Shown here in pieces: positions 7,481 to 15,713 of a stretch of DNA of 23,938 nt. Source of the DNA: a virus; the IMG/VR virus record IMGVR_UViG_3300033064_002044, positions 1 to 23,938 of that record; one strand, written 5' to 3'. How positions within the stretch are numbered: position 1 is the stretch's first letter; every line of letters starts with the position of its first letter. The translations under genes were made by a program, and so were the position numbers. The notes under the pieces are model-generated. The model was not told the DNA's origin and did not search any database. It saw only the letters and a list, made by a program, of their open reading frames with translations.

Positions 7481-7966
7481 ATGAGCACCTCCAGTATCCG
7501 CCGCGTTGATTCAAAAGATCATATGCTCAATCCAACAGATATTTTTGCTGTTGCGGCGCATGACAGCAAGGATTACGGACAAGGTTTCAAAACGTCCGCA
7601 AAGAAAAATGGGGTTTCGTCGGAGCGGATTTTATACACAATATTGGTTAAACAATACAGCGACCCAAGACTGTTGAGAATTCGTGAAGGTAACGCGCTAT
7701 TTACAATAGCGGCAATGCCACAGAGGGTTGGCATGGTTCAAATTTACAACGGTGACGTTGAGCAAAATTATGCGTCTAATATATTAGAATTTTTGAACGC
7801 TACAAGAAAAATGGGGTTTGATGCTTTGTTATTTATGGCTGACCTTGAAACCGCAAAAGCTTTAAAAATTGTTCAAAAGAAATATAAAGAACCTGATTCA
7901 AAATTTCATTTTGATTCTACCGCGAGCATGGTAAGCGTAAGACTTGGGAAGATCAGGGGCGAATAA
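7481..7966 (+). CDS. Unknown 161-aa protein, faint GNAT-like look
   Basis: This 161-residue protein has alternating beta and alpha segments: 'ILYTILVKQYSDPRLLRI', 'NALFTIAAMPQRVGMVQIY', a helix 'ASNILEFLNATRKMGFDALLF', then 'ETAKALKIVQKKYKEP'. The order strand-strand-helix-strand-helix resembles an N-acetyltransferase fold. No clear acetyl-CoA loop (Q/R-x-x-G-x-G/A) is present, so an enzyme call is not justified. The gene is clearly more AT-rich than its upstream neighbours. The ribosome site before the ATG is poor, and an internal ATG at 7523 could be the true start. It abuts the giant virion gene (TAATGG), so a partner role in the virion is possible. Confidence 0.5.
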   Translation: MSTSSIRRVDSKDHMLNPTDIFAVAAHDSKDYGQGFKTSAKKNGVSSERILYTILVKQYSDPRLLRIREGNALFTIAAMPQRVGMVQIYNGDVEQNYASNILEFLNATRKMGFDALLFMADLETAKALKIVQKKYKEPDSKFHFDSTASMVSVRLGKIRGE

Positions 7967-10900
7967 TGGGCTGGCTATCAAAATGGTGGCATAAAATCAC
8001 AGGCTTTGCTGGCGATGTGGTAGATATAGCTTTTAAATATGTTGTTAATCCTGTTCTTAGCGCGGTAATTGACGTCGGTAGTGGCCTTATCAATTTTGCC
8101 GAAGCAACCATTAAATCAATTGGCGTTACAGTTCAAAATATTATTCGCGACCCAATACCAACAATATTAACTATTGGCGGGTCAATGGTTGGTATTCCGC
8201 CATATGTGACTGCGGCCGCCGTTACTGCTGCTCGCGGTGGCAAGCTGGAAGACATAGCAACGTCTGCGGCCGTTTCTTATGCCAGCACAACAGCGATGTC
8301 CGCAATCGGAAACACGCAACTTGGAACCGACATTAAAAACGCAATTGTTACAAATCCAATTACTGACTTTACTGACACGGTAATGACCCAGTTTAACTTG
8401 ACGCCAGATCAATCTGTAGCGGTTTCAAGGGCGGCAACGTCTGCTTTGAATAGCTCAATTGTTGGTGGCGTTCGGGCCGTTCTTACCGGGCAAAATGTGA
8501 CTGCTGGCATTACGAGCGGGTTCACTTCCGGCTTGGTATATTCGTCAACGGATAGTTATTTTGATTCGTTGAATCAAGACCAGAACTGGGGTCTTAGCCC
8601 GACCGCACTGAACTTACTAAAGGGCGCGGCAAGCACCGGTTTGCAGTCCGCTATTACCGGCAAGGGTGATCCTGCTCAAGCGATCGGTAACTACATTGCA
8701 TATGCGTCACTTAAAGTTGCCGGAACAGACCTTGCAAAATCGGCAAAAACCGCATTCAATGAAATGACCGGTGCGTCCACGATTGCTCAACAAAAACAAA
8801 ATGCTTACACGACCGCTCAAACGGAATACAGTAACAGAGTTAGTCAGTTCAATACATTGCAGGCTAATGTGCAAACTGACGTCAATGATTTCAACACAAG
8901 GCTTGACGCGGTTAAATTAACGCAAGCGTATAAAGATATATATGTTAATAGCCAACCAGCAACCGATTTTGAAAAAAGTTGGGGTCTAATTGATTATTGG
9001 GTTCCACCCAGATCGTTGCAGGCCCAGCAAGAGGCTAAATATAATCGATATAATTCATACATAGCTCGGGATATGAAACCAGATGCTGACGCAATGGTTT
9101 TTCAAATAAATTACATAAATAATAAAATAGCGGAAACGTATAACCAAATAAAACCAACGCTGGATGAATTAGAAACAAAAAATAACGCAATTACTACAAA
9201 TACAGCTTTACTTAACGAAATAAAAACAACCATTGAGGTTCCGGATGGAAGCAACATTGCGCAGGTTTTAAAAGACACGTCTGATGCGTATGAAACGGCG
9301 CTTAATAATTTTAATGCTGCAAAAGTTGTTGCTGACGCTGCGTCCGTAAAGGTAGACACTTCGTTGTCAGATGTTGTCACGCGTGACGCTACCATTGACT
9401 TACTGAACACCGGCGCAATAAAGATTACCGGCACAAACGCCGACGGGTCGTACGCCCTGTCAAACGGCATGTATTTGTCAAACGGCAAATTCTTTCAAGA
9501 CGGCCAACAGCTGTTTGCAAACGCCGCGGGGATTGATCAGGGCGCAATTAACGTTGCCGACAGCAGCGGCAATATGATTAGCTTCGATGCCTCCGCCGGA
9601 AGCGTCATGTCAACAACTGACATCAAGACACGCATTAAAAACGACTACGGCGTTGACGTCTCTGACGCAACTGCAAACAGCCTTGCCGGCAAGACGTGGG
9701 ACAAGATTGATAAGTCCGTCATTGATTCGGAAGTTGATCGCATCAAGACAACCACGGTCACTGGATCTCTTAAAGACTTCCTCGCGTATAACGCCGACAA
9801 AACAAACACCGGCATTACAAAAAATGCAGACGGCACATACGCAGCAAAATCATCAAGTGAATTAATGACGTTTTCGGCTGACGGTGATTTAATCAAAAAA
9901 AGCGTTATCCCTTTTACTTTTGTTGGTGGTACGGTAGATATTACCGTTCATGCGTCCGCGTTGGCTGCGATGGATGCCGTATCAAAAGATATGACTGATA
10001 CCACTGAGCGTGCCACCAGCATGTTGGGTCAGTTGATGGCAACCAGCGCTCAAGGTGCCGGTGAGCTTTTGCAAAATTACGCAACCGCAATATCGTTAGC
10101 CAGCGGCCTTGATATGGAATCATCCCTTTATCGCGCCGGCAAGGCTATTGAGACTTGGGGCAAGAACAAAGACTCAGATGACGTAAAAAATCAAACTGAT
10201 GCAATTAATGACGCGTTAACCAGAACCGGTAAAAGTTCCAATTTTCTTGAGCAAATTCAGATTATGAGTAAGGCGCTCAAAGACAACCCGCTTGGGTGGG
10301 GGTCGTTCATTGGAAAAGAAATTCCGCAGGAAGGCCCGGGCATTGCGCTTGGGTTTGTGGCTGCCGCCGCCGTCGCTGCACTTGGTGGCACCGGTCTTGC
10401 TGCTGGTGCGGTTGCGATTGGCGCTATAACGGCGCTTGAGGCCATGGAGCAGCTTGGTAGTAGCGGCAGGGCGGTATACGACAACCTGATTAAATCCGGA
10501 GCCACTCCTGAAGACGCTCGCGATAGAGCTATGCTGGCTGGCGCAACTAACGCAGCATTGAATGCGCCAATTGATGCCATTACAAACAAGATGATGTTTG
10601 CAAGGTATTTTGGTGGGATTGCTGACGGCCTTAAAGGCATTGCGTCTAGATATGGTTCCGCAACGTTAATTGGCTCTATGGCAGAATTTTTTCAAACTGT
10701 TCCACAAACATACGTTGAACAAGTGGCTTCAAAAGAACCGGTTGATGTAAAAAAAATGCTTGCGCAAGGAATATTTGCCGGCATGATCGGCGGCCCCACA
10801 TCAACGTCTATAACTTCAATTAACAACTCAGTCGTTGTTGCAAAAGATTATTTTGGAAATAATTTAACGTTTGGCGAGTTAAAGAGCGGGGCCAAATTAG

Positions 10901-13038
10901 CGGACTTGTCAACGTTAAATCCAAATGCGGTCATTGGAACCAACACAAATGGCTCACAGATGACCATGAGTGGGTTGGTTCAATCGTCAGACATTTGGTC
11001 TATTGTTGGCGACACAATGGATTCAGTATTGCCGCAATCGTTAACGTCAGATGATTCTATTATTTCAATATCCAGCGCAGGGATACCTATCACGCTTGGC
11101 GAGGCCCAATCAAAAATAAATTCATTGTTTGCAGGATTTAATTTAGATCAAACAAAAATTGATGCGCTGTCGCCACTTATTTTAAAAGAATTTTTTAACG
11201 GCAATTCTGGTGACACTCTAGCAAACGATGTTTCTACAATACTGACTAACGCAGGATTGGAAGCGCAACAAGTCTATAACGCAACAAAGTCATTTGTTCC
11301 TGCATGGACGGCCGTAGCACCGAATGAAACAATGGCTAAGACAGCAGGCTTCCCAAACTACGCTGCATACCAGCAGTATGGTGGCGACATCAATGCGTTC
11401 AACACAGCCAACGCAAATACTGCAAATACCAAGACGGCCACTGATGCTGGCTTCCCAGACTTTGCAACCTATACTCAATACGCAGGGGACGTTGCCGCCT
11501 ACAACACCGCTAAAAAAAATACAGCAAATACAAAAACAGCAACAGATGCAGGCTTCCCTGACTACGCCACTTACACTCAATACAACGGCGACGTAAGCGC
11601 CTACAACACCGCAACCACGACGGCTGCAAACACCAAAAAAGCAACCGATGCTGGCTTTCCTGACTTCGCTACTTATACCCAATACAACGGTGATAAGGCA
11701 GCCTACGACGCATTTAAAGCAACAACCACAACTGGCGGCACAACCGGAACCACAACTGGAACGACTACAGGCACCGGCACCACAACAGGCACTGGGACAA
11801 CCACAGGAACCACGGGGACTACGGGTACTACAGGGACTACAGGGACTACAGGAACTACCACAACCACCGGAACGCCTGTTACAAAAGCGGACATTGACGC
11901 GGCTATTGCTGCTGCTATTGCGGCAAATCCCGGGCTAAATGCAACGGACGTTGCAACGCAAATTACCAATTACATGACAGCAAACCCGCAGTTGACTACC
12001 GCAGATCTTAATACTGCGATATCAACCGCAATTTCCAACCTGCAAACGCAAACAACAGCGGACATTACTGCGCTTGGCAATCGAGTCAACACAAGGATTG
12101 ACGAGCTTGTAAGGCAGGGTGTAACGCAGCAAGAGGCAACTGCGCGGGCAATTAGTGAACTTGGCACTAGCATTACTGACGTTCAAAGGACGTTGCTTGA
12201 GAAGATTGCCTCTGACAAAGCTCTGGCTGATAAGGCGGCAGCAGACAAAGCTGTGGCAGATGCCAAGACTGCGGCAGACGCCAAGGCTGCGCGAACAGCT
12301 AGAGCGGCTCAGGTCGGGTATTCAATGGTCTCGCCGTCTGCCGCTCAGCTTGCGGAATCAGCGCCTAAGATGCCGGAGTTTAAAAGCCCGTTCATGTCTT
12401 CGCCGATTATGCAGCAACCGGCATTTTCTGGCCCGTTGGCCGGGTTCTTTAGTCAAGTCCAAAAAGATCAGTATACTGAAAACCCATATGCACCAAAAAA
12501 TTCGATTGCTGGAGAAGCACCACAACCTCAGGAGCGTCCGAGGCAACAACAACAAGAGCCGTCTTCGTATTTCAATTACGGTCAGGACAACAATATTGAT
12601 CAAATATTGAACCCGGGGACTGTTACAGACCCGTTGTATAAAACAGAGCTGCTGACGGCTAAAAAGGGTGGCCTTGCAACCCCGCTGATGGCCGGCGGCG
12701 GGACTACCCGTTACGGCAAATATGCCGGTGGCGGCCTGAACGTGGTCAATCATTCTGGCAAGGATCGGATTGACTTCAGGACGGGTGACGCGGTCACCGG
12801 CCCGGGGGATGGGCAGTCGGATGACATCCCGGCTATGTTAGCCGACGGGGAGTTTGTGTTTCCCGCGGACGTGGTTGCAGCACTCGGAAACGGGTCAACC
12901 AAGGCCGGATCGGATAAACTCTACGATATGATGCACTCAATTCGGTCGCACACACGTTCGGCTAAACCGCAAGATCTGCCGCCGGCAGCAAAAAGCCCGC
13001 TTGATTATTTAAAAACGTCGCGGAAAGCTAGGAGATAG
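7966..13038 (+). CDS. Giant virion protein, ejection or tape-measure type
   Basis: This 1690-residue protein takes up a fifth of the window. Order: an amphipathic/hydrophobic N-terminus (1-90, 'MGWLSKWWHKITGFAGDVVD'); long helical stretches around 270-460; beta-like text at 480-520; an Ala/Gly-rich hydrophobic zone at about 788-825 ('GIALGFVAAAAVAALGGTGL') followed by helical sequence like phage polyvalent/ejection proteins ('SMAEFFQTVPQTYVEQ'); four 34-residue repeats (1121-1256); a Thr/Gly linker to 1303; a helical K/A/D-rich coil (about 1403-1445); and a C-terminus with 'GDGQSDDIPAMLADGEFVFP', a motif common at the ends of tape-measure and other large virion proteins. It begins next to the previous stop. 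I favour an internal/ejection protein because the SLT protein and two helical proteins follow. Confidence 0.7.
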   Translation: MGWLSKWWHKITGFAGDVVDIAFKYVVNPVLSAVIDVGSGLINFAEATIKSIGVTVQNIIRDPIPTILTIGGSMVGIPPYVTAAAVTAARGGKLEDIATSAAVSYASTTAMSAIGNTQLGTDIKNAIVTNPITDFTDTVMTQFNLTPDQSVAVSRAATSALNSSIVGGVRAVLTGQNVTAGITSGFTSGLVYSSTDSYFDSLNQDQNWGLSPTALNLLKGAASTGLQSAITGKGDPAQAIGNYIAYASLKVAGTDLAKSAKTAFNEMTGASTIAQQKQNAYTTAQTEYSNRVSQFNTLQANVQTDVNDFNTRLDAVKLTQAYKDIYVNSQPATDFEKSWGLIDYWVPPRSLQAQQEAKYNRYNSYIARDMKPDADAMVFQINYINNKIAETYNQIKPTLDELETKNNAITTNTALLNEIKTTIEVPDGSNIAQVLKDTSDAYETALNNFNAAKVVADAASVKVDTSLSDVVTRDATIDLLNTGAIKITGTNADGSYALSNGMYLSNGKFFQDGQQLFANAAGIDQGAINVADSSGNMISFDASAGSVMSTTDIKTRIKNDYGVDVSDATANSLAGKTWDKIDKSVIDSEVDRIKTTTVTGSLKDFLAYNADKTNTGITKNADGTYAAKSSSELMTFSADGDLIKKSVIPFTFVGGTVDITVHASALAAMDAVSKDMTDTTERATSMLGQLMATSAQGAGELLQNYATAISLASGLDMESSLYRAGKAIETWGKNKDSDDVKNQTDAINDALTRTGKSSNFLEQIQIMSKALKDNPLGWGSFIGKEIPQEGPGIALGFVAAAAVAALGGTGLAAGAVAIGAITALEAMEQLGSSGRAVYDNLIKSGATPEDARDRAMLAGATNAALNAPIDAITNKMMFARYFGGIADGLKGIASRYGSATLIGSMAEFFQTVPQTYVEQVASKEPVDVKKMLAQGIFAGMIGGPTSTSITSINNSVVVAKDYFGNNLTFGELKSGAKLADLSTLNPNAVIGTNTNGSQMTMSGLVQSSDIWSIVGDTMDSVLPQSLTSDDSIISISSAGIPITLGEAQSKINSLFAGFNLDQTKIDALSPLILKEFFNGNSGDTLANDVSTILTNAGLEAQQVYNATKSFVPAWTAVAPNETMAKTAGFPNYAAYQQYGGDINAFNTANANTANTKTATDAGFPDFATYTQYAGDVAAYNTAKKNTANTKTATDAGFPDYATYTQYNGDVSAYNTATTTAANTKKATDAGFPDFATYTQYNGDKAAYDAFKATTTTGGTTGTTTGTTTGTGTTTGTGTTTGTTGTTGTTGTTGTTGTTTTTGTPVTKADIDAAIAAAIAANPGLNATDVATQITNYMTANPQLTTADLNTAISTAISNLQTQTTADITALGNRVNTRIDELVRQGVTQQEATARAISELGTSITDVQRTLLEKIASDKALADKAAADKAVADAKTAADAKAARTARAAQVGYSMVSPSAAQLAESAPKMPEFKSPFMSSPIMQQPAFSGPLAGFFSQVQKDQYTENPYAPKNSIAGEAPQPQERPRQQQQEPSSYFNYGQDNNIDQILNPGTVTDPLYKTELLTAKKGGLATPLMAGGGTTRYGKYAGGGLNVVNHSGKDRIDFRTGDAVTGPGDGQSDDIPAMLADGEFVFPADVVAALGNGSTKAGSDKLYDMMHSIRSHTRSAKPQDLPPAAKSPLDYLKTSRKARR
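11326..11733 (+). repeat. Four 102-bp in-frame tandem repeats (34 aa each)
   Basis: Four units start at 11326, 11428, 11530 and 11632, each exactly 102 bases, and encode the pattern T-K-x-A-T-D-A-G-F-P-D-[FY]-A-T-Y-T-Q-Y-x-G-D-x-x-A-Y-N-T. Units 2-4 are close to each other; unit 1 (ETMAKTAGFPNYAAYQQYGG) is the most diverged, and the fourth decays into the Thr-rich linker. The aromatic Y/F ladder and invariant GFP and GD turns suggest a small repeated fold. Synonymous differences between units show the repeats are older than a fresh duplication. Confidence 0.9.
11812..11856 (+). repeat. 9-bp tandem array in the Thr/Gly linker
   Basis: Five adjacent 9-base units of the form ACN-GGN-ACT encode Thr-Gly-Thr repeats. 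They lie inside a longer Thr/Gly-only tract spanning roughly 11713-11874. Two units (11830-11847) are identical. Because the unit is a multiple of three, slippage would lengthen or shorten the linker without breaking the frame. Confidence 0.85.
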
Positions 13039-13040
13039 AC

Positions 13041-14048
13041 ATGGCAATTACCCAAGGGTCACCACTGCCGGATATTACAACGACCGCGACGAAGGCTGAC
13101 GTTGCACCGGACTACTACACAAACTACCTGACCGGCCTGTCAAACGCCGCGACGACGTCCATGGCGCGTACGCCGCAGGGGGCCATTGCCGGGTATGACC
13201 CGATGCAGACGGCAGGCTATGGTGCGCTGCCGACCGCCGCAACGGCATACAAGCCGCAGTTAGCTAACGCAGAGGCAACCGCCGCCGCATCCGCCGCGGG
13301 TATTACGCCGGATCGCATCAACAACCTCATGAACCCCTACACTTCAAAGGTGGTTGATGAGATGGCGCGGCTGAACCAGCAAAACTTGCAGCGGAACACG
13401 CTGCCAACGATGAAGGCTGGGTTTGTCGGAGCCGGCGGACTTGGAAGTCAGCGGTATGCCGGCGCTTTGGGGCAGGCAATGTCTGAAAATCAGGCGAACC
13501 TGACTGGGGCGCAAACGGGCGCTTTGAGCAAGGGCTATAGTGACGCGTTGAACGCCGCCATTCAGGAGATGCAAGGGCAAAACCTTGCGGCGCGGACTCA
13601 AGGTGAGCTTGCCGAGTCGGAACAGAAGCTTGGCCTAACCGGTGCTGGTGCGCTGACGAAGGCCGGCGCTGAACGTCAGTCATACGAGCAGAGCCTGCTT
13701 GATCAACCGATGAAGAATGCCACAAACGCCTCAGCCCTCATGCGAGGGTTTCAGGTGCCGACGACACAGACGTCTAAAACGGTTGGCCCGGGCACGGCCG
13801 GACAATACGGGAATTCTCCGTTGCAAAGCGTTTTAGGCGTGATGTCTACCCTTGGCGGACTTAAAACAGGAACCAATACCAGTATCGGTGGTGAGCTTTT
13901 GAAATGGCTCGGCGGGCAAGCATCAAGCGTTGACTGGGGTAGCGTTTTTGGTGCAGGGGTAACTCCTGAGCAGCTTGGCTTTACACAAGAACAACTTAAT
14001 GCAATGAACACAACCGGCGATCCAAATCTAGGTGTTGACGGCTCGTAA
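13041..14048 (+). CDS. Helical virion protein, probable ejection component
   Basis: This 335-residue protein is rich in Ala, Gly, Gln and Thr with few charged residues. A central helical part (about 95-230) reads 'NNLMNPYTSKVVDEMARLNQ', 'GFVGAGGLGSQRY' and 'LAARTQGELAESEQ'. The combination of a 'NPYT..VVDEM' helix and 'VGAGG.GSQR' is one I associate with structural proteins beside giant virion proteins in environmental podovirus-like phages. Its N- and C-terminal ends are low-complexity. It begins two bases after the giant gene's TAG, with AGGAGATAGAC as ribosome site. By position it would be part of the internal/ejection cassette, comparable in role to small T7 core proteins; that comparison is functional, not by homology. 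Confidence 0.6.
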   Translation: MAITQGSPLPDITTTATKADVAPDYYTNYLTGLSNAATTSMARTPQGAIAGYDPMQTAGYGALPTAATAYKPQLANAEATAAASAAGITPDRINNLMNPYTSKVVDEMARLNQQNLQRNTLPTMKAGFVGAGGLGSQRYAGALGQAMSENQANLTGAQTGALSKGYSDALNAAIQEMQGQNLAARTQGELAESEQKLGLTGAGALTKAGAERQSYEQSLLDQPMKNATNASALMRGFQVPTTQTSKTVGPGTAGQYGNSPLQSVLGVMSTLGGLKTGTNTSIGGELLKWLGGQASSVDWGSVFGAGVTPEQLGFTQEQLNAMNTTGDPNLGVDGS

Positions 14049-14083
14049 CGAGTAATAAGCAAAACAAAAATTTGGAGTAAAAG

Positions 14084-15709
14084 ATGGCTGAAAAATCTAC
14101 AGCACAGGTTGCTTACTTGCCCGGTCAAGATCCTGAGGCGATTGAGGCAAACCGCCGGTATCAGGAGGCGCTTGCAAAGCTTACGCAAACGCTGGATACG
14201 CGCAAGAGCGAGGTGTTCGACCCGACATGGCTTGCCGCGGCTAAAGGATTTCTTGCGCCGACGAAGACGGGTAACTTTTTCGAAGCGCTCGGCAACGTTG
14301 CGGGCAATATTGGAACGGCACAAGTAGAAGAGCAAAAGCGCGACCAAGACATTGCGCAAGCTCGCGTTGGTGTTGCCGGTCAAGGTATTTCGCTTCAGCG
14401 TCAGAAAATGCAAGACAAGCAGATTGAGAGTTATCTTGGGGGCAAAGAAAAGCCTTCCGGCGGTCTTACTACGGCAGCGCAGCCCGCAGATGGTGCTGGT
14501 GGCTTCAGTCCGCTCAACGCTGCCCCTGCGCCCGCTAGCGCTCCTGCTGGCGCTACCGCTGGTGCTCCTGCCGCAGGCCCGTTAACGCAGTCCGTATCTC
14601 CGTATGTGGCCGGCACGCAAATAGCGCCGGCAAACCCTAACCGCCTTACGCAACAAGAATACGTTAACCTGAACCGATACTCCGGAAAGCCCTTAGCCGA
14701 CCTGTTGAAAGAGGGCGCGGAGATTGAGGCGAAGAACGAGAACGTCCAACAGAAGGGGGTGTTCAACGCACGCACCGGCATGTTCCATTCATTTGAAACC
14801 GGAGAGCGCGTGAAACGACCGATCCCGGGCCTGACTGGGACGTATGACGTTAACGTCAACCAGTCTGCTGTTCTCGACCGTTACATTGAGAATAATGACC
14901 CGCGCCTGCCTGCTTTTATTAAAACGATTACCGGACAGGGTGTTGAGGGATCTAGCGCTCAATCTGTTGAAGAACGCGAAGCAGATTTCAGCGGAGAAAA
15001 AGAAAGACAAAAAAAACTTGGCGAAAAGTCCGCAGAAAAAGAATCTGCGGTTCAGGAGACTTACACAAACGCACAACGCATTTACGGTGGTGCATCTCGC
15101 GTATTGAATTACCTCAACGAGAGCAAAAATTACTTTGGTCTTTTCAATCGCCCAACGGTTATGAGTGCTATTGGTAAGCTGATCAGTGAGGGCATAAAAA
15201 CGGGAAGCGGTTCTATTGCGCTTGAGGGTCTTGAAGATGCAATTCGGCAGGCAATGCCGGGCGTGAAACAAAAAGACCTTGATAACATTAAACTGGCCGC
15301 GGCAGATCTTGCTGAGATTGAACTTGCGTTCACGCGCACGTATCTTTCAAAGCAGGGTGCCGTAACCGAGGGGGAGCGTAAGATCGTTCGCGCAATACCG
15401 GGCAACGTAAGCTCAAGCCCTGAAGTATTGAAGAGCCGCATGGATCTCTTGAAGATGCGCTCGCAATACGACATTGACGTTGCGGACGCGTTTGGAACAT
15501 GGCAAGAGAAAAACCCGAACGGTTCATATTTGAAGTTTGAGCGCTCAGGTCTTTACAAAGAGCTGAACAAAGGTTTTGAAGAGCAGACGGCAAATTACTT
15601 CAACACCATGCCTGCGATACCGAGCCGGCAACGCGCAGCACCAGCAGGTGATTTGTCGAACGCAAGAAGGCGCGTTGACGAGCTGTTGAACCCCAGACAA
15701 ACAAGGTAA
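14084..15709 (+). CDS. Helical virion protein, probable ejection component
   Basis: This is a 541-residue protein. The N-terminus (1-110) is helical ('ANRRYQEALAKLTQTLDTRK', 'KTGNFFEALGNVAGN'). Residues about 145-168 are an Ala/Pro-rich linker ('APAPASAPAGATAGAPAAG'). Residues about 290-325 are a highly charged Lys/Glu helix, and 330-500 is a mostly helical domain ('NAQRIYGGASRVLNYLNES', 'EGLEDAIRQAMPG', 'LAEIELAFTRTYLSKQG'). No catalytic motif is recognised. The start has a TTGGAGTAAAAG ribosome site; the 35-base gap before it holds nothing else. It lies between two other virion-type genes, which suggests an internal or ejection protein. A perfect hairpin lies inside at 15030-15050 after an eight-A run. 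Confidence 0.6.
   Translation: MAEKSTAQVAYLPGQDPEAIEANRRYQEALAKLTQTLDTRKSEVFDPTWLAAAKGFLAPTKTGNFFEALGNVAGNIGTAQVEEQKRDQDIAQARVGVAGQGISLQRQKMQDKQIESYLGGKEKPSGGLTTAAQPADGAGGFSPLNAAPAPASAPAGATAGAPAAGPLTQSVSPYVAGTQIAPANPNRLTQQEYVNLNRYSGKPLADLLKEGAEIEAKNENVQQKGVFNARTGMFHSFETGERVKRPIPGLTGTYDVNVNQSAVLDRYIENNDPRLPAFIKTITGQGVEGSSAQSVEEREADFSGEKERQKKLGEKSAEKESAVQETYTNAQRIYGGASRVLNYLNESKNYFGLFNRPTVMSAIGKLISEGIKTGSGSIALEGLEDAIRQAMPGVKQKDLDNIKLAAADLAEIELAFTRTYLSKQGAVTEGERKIVRAIPGNVSSSPEVLKSRMDLLKMRSQYDIDVADAFGTWQEKNPNGSYLKFERSGLYKELNKGFEEQTANYFNTMPAIPSRQRAAPAGDLSNARRRVDELLNPRQTR
15030..15050 (+). repeat. Perfect hairpin within the 541-aa gene
   Basis: CCGCAGA-AAAAGAA-TCTGCGG is a perfect 7-bp stem with a 7-base loop. 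It lies 13 bases after a run of eight A (15009-15016), where the codons read CAA AAA AAA CTT. It could be a frameshift-stimulating or merely local RNA structure; the spacer is longer than usual for -1 frameshifting. Confidence 0.4.
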
Positions 15710-15713
15710 AGCC

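Noticed and set aside
7481-7966. N-acetyltransferase call for the 161-aa protein
   Set aside because: The strand/helix order is suggestive, but the acetyl-CoA-binding loop is not visible, so I left it as unknown.
11512-11519. Eight-A run inside the repeat region as a frameshift site
   Set aside because: It encodes the Lys-Lys-Asn of repeat 2, no stem-loop follows at a suitable distance, and neither alternative frame gives a sensible product.
11326-11733. Possible CRISPR array or integration repeat
   Set aside because: The units are directly adjacent with no spacers, keep the reading frame and continue a protein, so they are coding tandem repeats.
11703-11969. A minus-strand frame encoding Val/Pro repeats
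   Set aside because: It is only the antisense image of the Thr/Gly linker; its repeated VVPVV text follows from the ACN/GGN array.
13751-14413. A 220-codon open frame on the minus strand across two virion genes
   Set aside because: It crosses the boundary of two well-supported + strand genes, has Arg/Leu/Ser-rich shadow composition, and lacks a ribosome site or operon partner.
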